DNA of 64,000 bases from Micractinium sp. NFX-FRZ. Lineage: Eukaryota; Chlorophyta; Trebouxiophyceae; Chlorellales; Chlorellaceae. Positions 10,936-22,235 of this stretch are shown here, piece after piece. The notes under the pieces are model-generated. The model worked only from the letters and a program-made list of their open reading frames with translations. It did not search any database and was not told where the DNA came from. Location of the stretch: assembly GCA_029339195.1 (NCBI GenBank), contig JAPTJF010000133.1, forward strand, positions 1-64,000. The letters are read 5' to 3'. How positions within the stretch are numbered: the first letter of the stretch is position 1; each line of letters begins with the position of its first letter. Position numbers and translations under genes: made by a program.

Positions 10936-12983
10936 ATGCACGCGCTACCACCGCAACCGCCTCAACCAGGGCCCGTGGGCTGCGGACCTTCTCCATCCGC
11001 GCCCGAGACGTGGGCCCTCTTTGACGCCCTGCTTTCTGGCGACGCCCAGGCGGCCCTGGGACTGCTAGAAGGGGCAGCAGCCTCCAGAGTTGAGCACGTG
11101 GGGCCGGGCGGCTTCAGCAGCCTGCACGCCGCGGTGGCGGGGCGGTGCCACGCGGCCCTGGCGGCGCTCTCTGCGGCAGGCGCTCCGCTGAATGGCAAGC
11201 ACCTTGGTCTCCTTTTCGAGGACGTCCAATTCTCATTTCTTACACAGTTGTTCGGGAAGCACACAGAAGCCTACAACGCAGTGTGCAAACCTTTCCGGTC
11301 CACTGCGCTCATGCTGGCCGTCGGGTGAGTGGCGTGCAGACGTTCATCTTGCTGGTGCAGCAGCGCCATAAGTGCCCACAGAACCCGCCCGTGCGCATAG
11401 CAAGGTTTCTGCCTTGCAGATAGACGTCGCTTCACACCATGCAGCAAGCCCATTGCGCCCTTGTGCAGCATGCAAGATGTGGAGGCGGCTCGGCAGCTGC
11501 TCGAGCTGGGTGCTGACCCCAATGAAGGCAACTTCTGGCTGGCCTTACTTGGCCATGCAGCACTCAATCCCACCAGGTTGCTGGCAGTATTCACCACAGC
11601 GCCGCACGAGCTGCTGGAGGTGCTGCTGCAGCATGGCGCCGATTGCTTGGAGCTCCACCGCACCATGCCACACTCCGGCTTGGTGCGGTCCACACTGAGA
11701 GAGCTGGCTGGTGTGATGCTGGGGCACCTGGAGCGGCAGTGGGCAGCTGGCGCGCTGCATCTGAGCAGGCAGTGCAATGCACGGCAGCTGATCCTTGCCG
11801 CCATACGCCACAAGCACAGCCAGCTGCTCAGCCACGGCATTTGCAGCCTGGAGGAGCTGGTGGATGCTGCGTGCGGCCCGCCCGAGTTCCTGACGCCTGC
11901 ACCCGAAGCTGCTGCCGTCAACACACTGCTCTCTGCGGCACTTGCACCCGATGTTCCCAGTGCGGCGGAAGTGTTGCAGGCACTGCTGGCCAGCCGCCTG
12001 CCATTTGACCTGGGTGCTGGTGACGGCGCTCTGCTGTTCCAGGCGGCAACCCACGCCGACAGCAGCGTGCGGGCGGTGGCAGTGCCGCTGCTGCACCAGG
12101 CAGGTGCACCTGTCACGCTGACGGTGCTGCTGCGTGCTGTGCGGGCTCTTTCCCCAGAGGGAGTGGCAGCGCTGCTAGCGTGTGGCCGCCCGGCAGTCGA
12201 CCACAGCAGGCCCTGCACATCGGCGTCAACTCCCCTCTCCTATACTGAGCAATACACGTGCCCAGTCCACGAGCTGCTGCGGTCCTCGGTGAGGGATTGA
12301 GGGCCTGCACAATAGATACCACTGCTGTGAGCCTTTGGCATTGCATTACCCAGCTGCATTGCTCCGCTTCACCTCCTGGTTCCGCCGCCCCTGCTGCAGA
12401 CTCGTGCTTTTTTTGTGCCTGAGCACTGCTGGGCCAATCCGGCCGGCCAGCAGAAGCCGTTGCGCGCCCTGCGTGTGCTGGAGCTGTTGCTAGCGGCGGG
12501 CTACCGACCAACGGTATACTGCAATGTGGTGCCGCCCGCCTTCCTGGACCCATGGGCGCTGCCCCCCTCTCCATCATCGCTGGCTGTGGTGCAAGAGTTC
12601 GACCCGTTCAAGTTCCACCCACCCTCCTTGGACCGGAGGTGAGTAGCAGGCGGCATCGCATGCTGCATGGACGCCTAATACCCTCGCCACCTGTCATGTC
12701 GTGAGAATCTCCTGCTGAAAGCTGGACTCCTGCCTCCCTACCCCTTGGGGGGCACGCACAACACCTGTGCAGCCTGGTGTTCTTTGCCCGAGGCGGCACC
12801 TGGAGCCCAAGAATTCATCGCGCCTGGCCCCCCGCCTTCAAGGCTGCTGCCCGCACTCTGCTGCTGGCTGGCAGCTCCGCAGCACCACAGCCAAACAGGC
12901 GCAGTGGGCTGGCGGCGCTGCCCAATGATGTGCTCCTGCACGTGCTAAAGCTGGCGGCAGCGCCCCTGTCTGCCTGGTTGTGA
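10936..12983 (+). CDS. ankyrin-repeat protein with C-terminal F-box-like motif
   Basis: Exons 10936-11324, 11469-12288, 12400-12638 and 12773-12983 give 552 aa. Ankyrin-type units are visible: GGFSSLHAAVAGRCH (about residue 57), then TALMLAVG...ARQLLELGADPNEG across the first intron, and HELLEVLLQHGADCLEL around 170. Further degenerate helical pairs continue to about residue 400. The extreme C-terminus, LAALPNDVLLHVLKLAAAPL, resembles the first half of an F-box, or a SOCS-box-like end, following ankyrin repeats. By analogy it could be a substrate adaptor of a cullin ubiquitin ligase, with ankyrins as the binding part; that is inference. No signal peptide or membrane segment. Introns are GT-AG and in phase. 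The start is the first ATG of the open frame and is followed by a Pro-rich leader. Confidence 0.75.
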
Positions 12984-13479
12984 CCGCCCCAGATTGCCCC
13001 AGCTGCCAGTGGTCGGGCGCCGGCTGCCTTGCCCTGCGGCGGCGGCTCCAGGAACACCAGCAGCATATGCCCATGGCTTCGCAGGCAGGAAGCCTCTTGC
13101 TGTGTGGCGCCACAAGTGTCCTGTACAGATGCCACGGTTGCAGGGGCGGGCGCATGCCGGTGTAAGGCTGCCACGCCTTGATGTGTGGTTGTCGTAGGCA
13201 GAAAGGAGCTGGCTGTGGTGTGCTAACAGGGCAAGGCGCGCCCCTGCACAGGAGCATGCATTGCAGCCTGCAAAGAGCTGATGGAACATTTCAAGTTGCC
13301 GGATGAACGATGGGTGAGAGATGTGTGCACTGCTGCATTCCCCATCTGCACCTGCCGGCAGCCCGGGCCGTTGGGGAGGCCAGCAGGCACCGCTGCGCTG
13401 TCTGCGCTGCGCCCCAGCTCCGCCTCAAATCGGTTCCGTTTAACCTCTCGCCCTTGCATACACCGAGCCGACTCGCACT
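12984..13479. other. intergenic: 3' UTR and promoter
   Basis: 496 bp between two (+) genes. TGTAA at 13161 is a candidate poly(A) signal for the ankyrin gene. The rest should carry the fasciclin gene promoter; no clear core element was found. Confidence 0.35.
13161..13165 (+). terminator. candidate poly(A) signal TGTAA
   Basis: TGTAA 178 bp after the stop of the ankyrin-repeat gene, the canonical green-algal poly(A) signal. Confidence 0.35.
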
Positions 13480-15188
13480 ATGGCATGCTCAAAGCAGGCG
13501 GTCGCGCGTATCGCGCTCTTCCTGGCGGTCCTAGCCGCGTCGCTTTCGGGTGAACGGCTCGGTCCCCCGCTCTGGCCGTCGCTGCCCTAGCCCAGGCCTG
13601 CGCTGCAGCTTCGCCCCGCGTTTCGACTGATGCACAGACGCGGTAGCACACGCCTGACGGGCACTCGGCCCAAGCCGTCAATCCGGCCAGCGCCGCCCTT
13701 GCGGTCCCGCCTGCAGGGGCGCGCCGAACCTCTCCAAGAAGATTTGCCTGCCTACTTGCACACTGGCACCAGCTGTATACATGTTGGCCTCCCCATCCTA
13801 CACTCACAACCTGCTTGCCCTTAGCCTACCCCAACCCGTAGCAGGGGCACGTGCGGCCTGCAAGACGGTGGCAGAGACGGTGGCGGCAGATCCTCAGCTG
13901 AGCACGCTGCAGGCAGCGCTCAAGGTAGGCTCCATCTACTGCATAGTTGGCCCCTGCGACTGAACGGACAGATTAGAGACTGGGCAGCTTGACCGTCAAA
14001 GTGTGACTGGGCAAACGGCTTGGGCAGCGCCGCATTCACGCGCCCGCTGCCACCGCCCCCGCTTCCCCTGTGCTCCTCCCCGTCCAAGAAGAACATCTCC
14101 CATCTGAGGCCTGTGAGTTACACGCTGTCCTGCACGCATCATGCCATGATGGCCGCTGCCACCCCTTTATCCCGTCCCTCCTCCAGGCCACCGGCCTGGA
14201 CCAGGCACTGTCCTCTCCCGACCTCGTGGCCACGGTGTTTGCTCCCACCAACCCAGCCTTCTCCACGCTGTTTGGGGCCCTCGGCCTGACGGCTGAGCAG
14301 GCGCTGGCGCCAGACAGGCTGCAGCAGATACAGCAGGTGTGCACACGTGGCAGGCTTTTGCCTGTTTGGGGCAGGCTCAGCCTGAGAGGCGGGCGTGCAT
14401 GCAGGGTGCAGCGCACCTCCTGCATATGGCTTGTAGCCCAGGGCAGCCCCCATCCGCCTTTTGAGCACTGTTTCACTGCACAAACTAGTACTACACACAC
14501 ATCACCCTCACCACATCCCCCGCCTGCCCCTCCAGGTTCTGAGCTACCACATCGTGCCCGGCAGGGCTCTCAAGGAAGACGACCTGCTGGACCCTCAGCT
14601 TGGGGAGCTGAAGACAAACCTGGCGGGCCAGACCATCACCGTGGTCAGTTGGGGGTGGCTGGCGTACGGGAGTGGGCATGGGGCCACATTGGGCGGCTGC
14701 TTACGTAGCGGGCAGGGTTCTGTACGCACTGCTGCAGTGACCTTGGCGCAGGGGTCACACAAGTGCAAATGTAGCGGACGTGCATGTCCCCCTTCCACTT
14801 CCAGATGTTCCAGCCGGGCAGTGGCCCAATCCTGGAGCCCAGCGCCCCTATCGCCCTTCTGGCCTCCATCACACAGCCAGACATCCAGGCATGCAAGGCT
14901 GTGATGCACAAGATCGACCAGGCAAGCTTCGCTCACCATACATACATGCACGGCAGGAGGCAAGAGGGAGCATGCGGGGTGCGTTAGGCACAACAGGAGC
15001 GGGTTGTGGGTGCGCTCTTTACTCAGTTAGACAGCCTTGCCGCGCCCCCTGCCTGCCTCGGGCTGGCAGGGCAGCCTCAAGCGGCCCAGGGCACCGCTTG
15101 CGGGCCTCAGCCTCCCCCATTGATTCAAGTGCAGGTGCTCCTGCCTGCCAGCGCCTTCCCTGGCGGCATCAAGCTGCCCTCGGGATGA
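13480..15188 (+). CDS. secreted single FAS1 (fasciclin) domain protein
   Basis: Exons 13480-13549, 13845-13924, 14187-14336, 14536-14643, 14805-14921 and 15135-15188 give 192 aa. A signal peptide is clear (charged MACSKQAVAR, then hydrophobic IALFLAVLAASL). It is followed directly by one FAS1 domain: ADPQLSTLQAALKATG, the H1 motif VFAPTNPAFS, the H2-like YHIVPGRAL, and C-terminal VMHKIDQVLLPASAF. FAS1 domains mediate cell-surface or matrix adhesion; in algae they occur in extracellular matrix proteins. The length matches one FAS1 domain plus leader with no GPI or membrane tail, so it should be secreted to wall or matrix. The last intron starts with GC (CAG|GCAAGC), which is needed to keep VMHKIDQ joined to VLLPAS. 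Family assignment is firm; the exact donor of exon 4 could shift by one codon. Confidence 0.9.
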
Positions 15189-15315
15189 GAGGGGTGCAAG
15201 ACGTTGCCCCTGTGACTGACATGCACATGACCCCGGAACAGAGCATGCACACCAGAGTGTTCTGCCTGCCTCGCTGGGCCGCTCTTTCCTCGCGTGCGTC
15301 AATGCTGGCAGCACT

Positions 15316-15320
15316 TGTAA
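15316..15320 (+). terminator. candidate poly(A) signal TGTAA
   Basis: TGTAA 128 bp after the stop of the fasciclin-domain gene, within the short region shared with a convergent (-) gene. Confidence 0.4.
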
Positions 15321-15476
15321 CCGGCTCCGAATTTAAACGCGAGTTGCCCGCTATGCTACCGGCAGACACAATCAAGAGGCAGGGAGGGAAAGACATGTGA
15401 GCGAGAAGCAGGCACACCCTGGCAGAGCGTGGCCGGAGGCACATGCCAGCAGAAAGGAATGGCGGGCGGCAGCACC

Positions 15477-17332
15477 TCAGCCCCGGGCGGAGGCCAGCTG
15501 CTTGCACTCCCGTTTGTGGCCCTCGCGCCAGTGCTTGTGCTGGCAGGCGGTGCTGCAGTAGCGGGCCTGCTTGCAGGCAGAGCGCTTGCGCAGCTGGTGC
15601 ACGTGAGCACCGCAGCCGCTGCACAGCAGCTCGTCCGCATTGCGCTGCAGTGCAGTGTTGGTGCGATCAAACTTGACTGCAGAAGGCGCCAGCTGGCTTC
15701 CTGGGTGAGCAGCCGCCGCATCCTGTGCCAGCTTCCTAGCTTGAACCATGGCGCTCTTGGGTAGCAGCGCCGATGGCAGCCAGGGCTTGCAGAGGTCCAG
15801 CTCACGCTGCACCTGGCCCAGCAGGCTCAGCACCTCTGCAGGGGACCAGTGGCCTCCCTCTGTTGCCGGGTCCAGCCCAGTCATCAGGCTCTGAGCCAGG
15901 ATCAATCCCGCAGCTGCAGCCCCCCAGTGCGCTGCAGGGAAGTGGAATAGAGTGCACTGTGGTTCAACTTAATCGAGCTTACTTGAACTTAGTTGCCATA
16001 TATGTGGGGATATATGGTGATGGCATCAAATGGACAACCCGGGTGTGCAGCCATGCAGATCGGCTGGTGGATTGGCACCCTCACCTTTGCAAGAAAGCGC
16101 TGCTGGCAGCGCGGCGCGCAAATCGGGGACCGTGCTTGCCAGCCCCTGCTCCCGGGCCACTTCAGCAAGCATGATGTGATGCATAGGCTGCCGGGGGTTG
16201 AGTTCCATCAGGAGCCGAGCCGCCGAAGAAGCCGATGCCAGCAAGCCCTCAGCCTCGCCCTCCTGCCCTGCCTGCTTCGCCTTTCGTGCCAGCGCAATGC
16301 TGGTCTGGCGCACCAGCAGCTGCAGCAGCTCTTCCACCTCCTGTGCTGTCAGCATGGGGTCGAACCCTGCTGCCCGCTGCCAGGCCTCGAGCATCTGCAG
16401 GCCGGCAGCAACGCCAGCTGGAGGGGCCCTGTTCTGGGGGATGCTGCCTGGGCCAGAGCTGCTGCTGCACAGACGTGCCAAACCGGCGCGGGCCAAGAGC
16501 AGTGCACTCTCCATTTGCGGTCCCGGCTCCCTGTCCGCAATGAGAAACAGCGCTGCCTTGGTGAGCAGCGCCAGCACTGCCCACCCGCCAGTGGGCGCGG
16601 CCACCTGCGGGCTCTCGTTGCACTGCGATGGGGCGATGCAGGCAAGGCAAGCAAGCGGGGCGGCGGGAGGAGCAGTGAATCAATGCCGTCGAGGCCGCTT
16701 GGCAGAGCTGGACACACAGAGGGTGGCTGTCAAAATCTGGCAACCCGCCCCCACCCCCCAAGCGCAGGCGGCAGTGCAGTGCCAGAGACGGCGCTCGGCA
16801 TGCTGAGTAGCAGGGTGCCCAGCCGCACCCACCGGTGCCAACATGGCGTCACAGCAGGCGCGGGTTCGGTCCACGCTGCATTCCGGCAGCTGCAGCTTCA
16901 GCAGGATGCAGCGCAGGAACTGCAGCAGACCCTGCTGCTGCTCCCGCGCGCCCAGCCCCTGCCGCGGGGCGCCGTCTTCAGTGGTGAAGGTGCGGTGAAA
17001 GGCCACATTCAGCTCCATGCCCTCCACAAATGCCTGCATGGTGGGAAGACCAGGAGGCACATGCAAGCAGCATGAAAGCAGCCAGATGTGCCATGTTACA
17101 ACGGGCACTCTCAAGCGGTGGAAGGTAGCACTGCAGAAGCCGGCGATGACGCTGCCTGGCGCCCAAGCCGAGGCCCCTTTCGTTCTTTGCGACACACCCA
17201 GCCTGCTCCCACCGGCCCCACCTGTAGGTCGGGTGCGCCCCTGTGCTCGGGCGACTCCGCCAGCAGGCGCCTGCCCCGGGCCACCCGCTCCTGCTCGAAC
17301 TCTGCCATGCCCCAGTGGGTGGTGGCACTCAT
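15477..17332 (-). CDS. MYND-type zinc-finger protein
   Basis: Exons (complement) 17222-17332, 16833-17033, 16085-16604 and 15477-15931 give 428 aa. The last 50 residues form a MYND finger: LLCSGCGAH, then SACKQARYCSTACQ, then HWREGHKREC, with all seven Cys and the His in the expected C-x2-C...C-x4-YC-x3-C...H-x3-C order. MYND fingers bind proline-rich peptides and occur in chromatin, ubiquitin and methyltransferase proteins. The N-terminal 350 residues are helical, with a stretch resembling TPR-like packing (ELLQLLVRQTSIALARKA). I see no SET or other catalytic domain, so it is probably a scaffold or adaptor. The ATG (MSATTHWGMAEF) begins the first exon. No targeting signal is evident. The function beyond the MYND finger is unknown. 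Confidence 0.8.
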
Positions 17333-17642
17333 GGCTGGCAGGCAGAAGTAACAAGGACTGAGCCTTGGACGCTCAAAGGTGACGGGGCAGGGAAGCAGTG
17401 GCGGTGCCAGCTGCCCAGCACGCTGCGCCACAGCAGCTCACAGCCACAAGGGCAACACCTGTCGGAGTTCGAGCACTTGCTATCGCATGCTGGCCTGCTT
17501 TCCTCGAAAGCTCTGTACATCCTTCCTTTCGGCGTATCACACTTGCATCCCTGGTCGAGTTGAGACTTCATCACATCATACGTCCAAAGGGCGCAGCCAA
17601 GAACCGACTTTACTAAAGCTTTGGATGGCTGCACAGCTGCAG
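17333..17642. other. intergenic: promoter and 3' UTR
   Basis: 310 bp between two (-) genes: upstream of the MYND gene and downstream of the UBLCP1 gene. No TGTAA on the (-) strand and no coding frame were seen. Confidence 0.3.
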
Positions 17643-20600
17643 TCACCCGCCGCTGCCGTTGCCGTCGCCCTGCTGCCCCTGCTGCTGCTGCTGCTGCTGT
17701 CCCTGCTGCTGCTGTGCCTGCTGCGCCTCCAGCTGCTTGCGCAGCTGCCGGATCTCTGCCTTGGCGTAGCTCTCCCAGTACCTGCAAAATAGATGGCAGA
17801 ATCGGGCCGGGGCAGTGGCAGGCTGGATGCGTCCGCCAGCGGGAGGCAAAGCCACTTGCATGGGCAGGGCCAGCAACAGGCCACGGCATGGCAAAGCGCA
17901 GCGCAACGCAGCACAGCGCAGCGCAGCTCGACGGCACAGCAGAAGCTCACTTGTGCTCCAGCCCTCCAGCCCGTCCAGCCACGCACCACACAGCACGCTA
18001 CCACAGAACAGCACAGCACGGCGCAGCGCAGCGCAGCGCAGCGCAGCGCAGCTCACTTGTGTTCCAGCCCCTCCAGGCTCTCCAGCCGTGCAATCTTGCC
18101 CAGGTAGGCCGACAGGTAGAGCAGCTCGCGGTCGGTGTCGCGGGTGAGGTGCGCCTGCGGAGCGTAAAACGAGGGGCAGGGTGGGTGGCGAGGGCAAGCT
18201 GGTGGGTGGGCGGTGGTCAGCAGGCGGGCGGGCGGGCCGGGCGCATGCGTGGGTGGGCGTGCAGAGGAGGGCAAGGCTTTGCGGGTCGCAGCCAGTATCG
18301 CGCGGTGCTGGCGCATGCAGGGGCAGCCTGGATGCCTTGCCCTCCCCATCCCAACACAGTGCACACCCCGCTCCGACTCTTCTCAACAGCCGTTTTACCA
18401 GCCCGATCCTAACCGCTCAGCGTGCCGCCGCCCACATCCAGCCCAGGCCGCACCTTCTTAAAGGGCCGGATGACCAGGCCGCTCTGCTTGTTGAGCACGT
18501 AGTTCCTGCGCAGGTCGTCCAGCATGATGGTGTTGTGGGGGCCGTACTGCCCGGGGAACCGCGCCCACAGCACCGCCAGCGGCTTGCAGTCAAACAGGCC
18601 TGCGGGGAGCGGTTGGGTAAGGGGTTGGGAGACAAGGTGGTGTGGAGAGACTGGAGGAAGATGGGTAGGGTGTCAAGTTGCATACAGTGGTGCGTGTAGT
18701 GTTTGGAGGGATGGGCCCTCGGTTGCAAGGCTGCCAGTGTTGGGCCACTGGCGGTGGTGTCCGGCATGCCTCTTTTGCACTGGCAAAGGAGCAGCTAGCA
18801 TGCCCAAGGCATCCCAGGCAGGCCATGGCAGCCAAGGCAGCCAGGTCTAGAAGGACAGGCCTGCGGTTGGCCCAGGCCCACGCACCATACTTGGGGTGCT
18901 GCACCGTCAGCATGGCTGTGTGATCCATCATCGCCGTCAGCTGCAGCAGGCAGGGAAGCGGCGGGTGGGATTCACTGTGAGAAATGCGGCCTGTGGCAAA
19001 GAACAAGAAGAAGAAGAAGAAAAGACATCGTTCCAGGCCAGCACATGCGCATCACACGACGGATCGGCGCCCACCTGCCCTCGCCCGCCTCCTCCAGGTG
19101 GCACAGCAGGCAGCAGGTGGGCAGCCCAGGCAGGCAATCCCACTGCACCACGGCCACCCCACTGCACCCCAGCTGCTGCGCGCCCTGCCCCCACCCCCTC
19201 CCCCACTGTACACTGGGCGGGTGCCTCAACATCGAGGCCTCACCCACAGCTTGTGCTCATCCCCAACATCTTCTCTATTGCGCGCCAAACACCCTCCACC
19301 CTTCCCTTCATCTCGTCCACTGGCTGCAAGCAAGGCCTGCAAGCTCGGCATACCGGCCCAGCAGGCCCAGCAGGCTCACCATGTGCCCCTCCATGCATGC
19401 ATGCGTGCTCACCCCTCCCCTCCCCTCCCCCCACCTCACCTTGTAGTCTGTGTGCGTGCTCACCCCCAGCTCCCGCATCTTCACCTCAATCCACTTCATG
19501 CTGGTGGCGCTGCGGGGGGGGGGGGCACCACGGTATAGAAGGAGATGAGGAAGTGAGAAGATTCTGCTGGTGGGTGGGTGGGTGGCAGGGCCCACTTGAT
19601 GCTGGTGGTGCTGCAGGGGGATGGAGGGATGAAGGGAGGAGATGGCCCAAATCATGTCTGCATTGGCTGCTGCCCGGAACCAAGGCAGAACCAGGGTCCA
19701 TACCCATACCCATACCATTGTGCCACCACCCAACACCTGCACATGCGTTCCCTCACCTCCAGATGATGATGTCATAGTCGGCGTAGGCGGCGGCGAAGAA
19801 CTGGTGCAGGAAGGGGCGTGCCAGCTCTTCGGGGCGCTCCGCCGAGGAGTTGAGGTCGAACACGGTATAATCAATATCAACACACAGGCAGCGCTTGCCT
19901 GCAGGTGCGGTGCGTGGACGTGTGAGCTCACCGCAATGTGTGAGCGTTCGAAGTTGGAGATGATGCAGTCACGATTGAAGGACAGGCAGCGCTTGCCCCC
20001 GGGTGTGCAATTGGATGATGGTGGCAGAGGCAGGGGGCACAGAGTGGCACGACAGCGCAGCAGTGCCAGGGAGATGGCAGCAGTGCAGCGGCAGGGCGGG
20101 CTCACCTGGGCGCGGCGGGTTCAGCTCCTGCGGTCAGGACAGGGGAGGACGGGCGTTGAAAGCAGCAAGAGGACAGCACCTTTGCTCACCCGCAGCAAGT
20201 GATCGGAGGCCAGCAGCAGCGGCAGCAGCAGCAGCAGGAGGAGGGGCACCACGAGGCCAGGCAGGCAGGGCAGCACAGGCGTCAGGAGGCAGGCAGGAGG
20301 CCAGGCAGGCAGGCAGGCGGCTGCCTCCCACCCCGCCCACCCACCCACCCACCCACCTTGATCTTTGCCGAGTCGATGCGCCGCCGCAGCTTCTCCTGCA
20401 CCTCCGGCCGGTTCTCCAGCGACACCTCTGCCATCCCCTCCTCCTGCGGGCAGGCAAGAAAAGTGAGGTTGCGGGGCATTTTGGGGGTCAGCATGTCGAG
20501 GGGCGGCAGGTGGAAGAAGTGCAACCAAGTTGGGCCACTATGTGCTGCCTGCCACGCGTCCTTGGGTGACTCCCTGCAGGCGAGACGTGACATGCGCTGC

Positions 20601-22235
20601 AGGGAAGCGGCGGGGGGGCACAATAGCACACCCATCCGGGGCTCGGCCACCACGAAGCTGCGACAAGAGGCGTCCCCGTTGGAAGCCATCAAGTCAGAAG
20701 GCGGGCCTGCCCTGGCTGCACCCACCCACCTGGATGTCGAAATCGTCCTGCACGTGTGGCGCCACCTCAGAGTCCTTGTTCACCTTCTCTATCTCTGCCT
20801 CCGGCTGCAGGGCAGCACAACACAGCACAGCAGGTAGGAGCGGTGGTGTGGTTGAGGCAGTGCACGGAGGAACGCACGTCTGACAGGGAGGCAGGCAGTC
20901 CGAGAGGGCCAGGCAGAGCACGTGCACGGCCTGGCCCGCTCAGAGATGCTGCGCGAGGCACAGCGCTGTGTGTGTGCTCAGTACGGGATGACAGCGGGCG
21001 GCATGCCGCCTTGGCCAAGGAGCCAGGCCAAGGTATGCCCTGGCCCACTGGCACGGTCACCGGGCCTGCCCCACTACTGCGCAGCCGCCTCGCGCTCTTC
21101 ACCCGGCCCAGCCCGGCAACAACCCCACTCCTCGCTGCTCACCTGCCCCATCGTCATGATCCTTGCACCGCTTTCAGCACCAGGTCAGCCACCGCACCCC
21201 ATGTGCACCCCCTTATCACACACTACAACCCACACCCCTATCATTCACCTGCCCACCTGCCCCCATCGTCATGATCCTTGCACCTGCCTGCAGCACCGAT
21301 CACCCTTACCCATTCTGCACCCCCCCACACACTGCAGAGCAACCCACACCCCCATCATCCACCTGCCCACCTGCCCCATCATCATGATTTTGGCCCCCGG
21401 CTTGAGCGCCAGGTCAGCCACGGTGTCCTCATCCACCGCCGGCTTGCCCCCCTTGGACTTGAGCCCCAGCAGCTTCATGCGCTTCTCGCTCACGCTGGTG
21501 GCAGCCTCCAGCTTGCGCTTGATGCCCTGCCATTGCGTGAAGAGAGGTTGGAAAGGAAAGTGAGGGGAGGTTGCGCTAACTAGATGGAGGGACAAGGGCG
21601 GAGCCCCCAGCTTGCGCTTGATGCCCACCCAGCCATGCATGCCGGCGAAGGAGGAGGGAGGGGTTGCGTGTAGGCAGCGTGCTGACTTGGCGCAGCATGG
21701 CCAGATCTGGAGACAGCATGGATACATCACCACTCAAGACGCGTCCCACCGATGATTGAGCAGCAGGGCGGCAGGGCAGGCAGCGAGGAGCACGGACGGC
21801 CGGCAGCGCACAGCGGCGGCGACGGCAGCGGCAGCAGCCACAGCGCGTTGATTCGCGGCGGCATGTGCGTCGCCGGCGGCCAAGATCCAACAGCAGCAGG
21901 GAAGCACAGGTGGCAGCACACCTGAACGCTCTCCTCTGGCGTGACATGAATCACAATCTCCTGCACAGCAGGCAGGCAGGTGCAGGCAGCGGTGGGCAGC
22001 GGTGGTGTGGAGAGTCGGGTGGTGCACGGCGGGCTGATCACACAGGACTTGGCAACTGGATGTTTGATGCAAGGGCAGGCAATGACTGGCACTGGCGCTG
22101 CCGCCTCACCTGCTTGCTCCACTTCACAATCAGCTGCTGCTCGACAGCTCCGGACAGCGCCGGCGGGTCGCCGCCCTGCGCCTCCGCCTGCACATCGGGC
22201 CAGCGGGCGCCCAAGGCACAACCAATTGTGGGCAT
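17643..22235 (-). CDS. UBLCP1: UBLCP1-type ubiquitin-like/CTD phosphatase
   Basis: Twelve exons (complement): 22110-22235, 21922-21960, 21371-21526, 20730-20804, 20357-20443, 20106-20127, 19757-19898, 19440-19509, 18886-18940, 18454-18599, 18057-18154 and 17643-17781, giving 384 aa. Residues about 30-100 form a ubiquitin-like domain (QQLIVKWSKQ, EKRMKLLGLKSKGGKP). From about 165 comes an FCP1-type HAD phosphatase: GKRCLCVDIDYTVFD with nucleophile D176 and D178, DYDIIIWSATSMKW, and IMLDDLRRN (D285/D286). The order and spacing match UBLCP1, which dephosphorylates the 26S proteasome in the nucleus through its UBL domain. It is somewhat longer than the animal protein because of a Gln-rich C-terminal tail. 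The N-terminal ATG is the least certain part. The introns contain several copies of neighbouring exon edges (see findings). Confidence 0.93.
17945..18087. repeat. exon-edge duplicate and (GCGCA)6 array
   Basis: 17945-17980 nearly repeats 18051-18087, the donor end of UBLCP1 exon 11, at an offset of 106 bp. Between them, 18021-18050 is six copies of GCGCA, embedded in a wider CAGCG-rich tract from about 17893. Confidence 0.75.
19491..19620. repeat. duplicate of UBLCP1 exon 8 acceptor edge
   Basis: 19592-19620 matches 19491-19519 (26 of 29 bases). The latter spans the acceptor of exon 8, encoding ATSMKW. The offset is 101 bp and the copy is intronic. Confidence 0.75.
19884..19997. repeat. duplicate of UBLCP1 exon 7 acceptor edge
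   Basis: 19982-19997 is identical over 16 bases to 19884-19899, the start of exon 7 encoding KRCL next to the catalytic DIDYT motif. Offset 98 bp; the copy is intronic and lacks the DIDYT codons. Confidence 0.65.
21140..21393. repeat. 114-bp tandem units spanning UBLCP1 exon 3 donor
   Basis: Units begin at 21140, 21254 and 21368 (114-bp period). The last contains the real exon 3 end and donor. The first two are diverged copies of the exon end plus intron start; the first preserves about 50 bp of exon-like sequence. Confidence 0.8.
21508..21626. repeat. duplicate of UBLCP1 exon 3 acceptor edge
   Basis: 21607-21626 is identical over 20 bases to 21508-21527 (start of exon 3 plus one intron base). 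Offset 99 bp; the copy is in the upstream intron without a usable AG. Confidence 0.75.

Noticed and set aside
15993..17075. 360-codon (+) open frame
   Set aside because: Antisense to the MYND gene; the (-) strand carries the zinc finger and in-phase exons.
19592..19620. Extra exon in UBLCP1
   Set aside because: It matches the edge of exon 8 but cannot be joined in frame to give UBLCP1 motifs; treated as a duplicated exon edge.
19926..19997. Alternative UBLCP1 exon reading KRCLSFNRD
   Set aside because: It lacks the catalytic DIDYT and has no acceptor directly before it; the copy at 19757-19898 carries the motif.
20320..20357. (CACC)n tract as a CRISPR or regulatory array
   Set aside because: Simple-sequence intron tract; no spacer-repeat structure, and the genome is eukaryotic.
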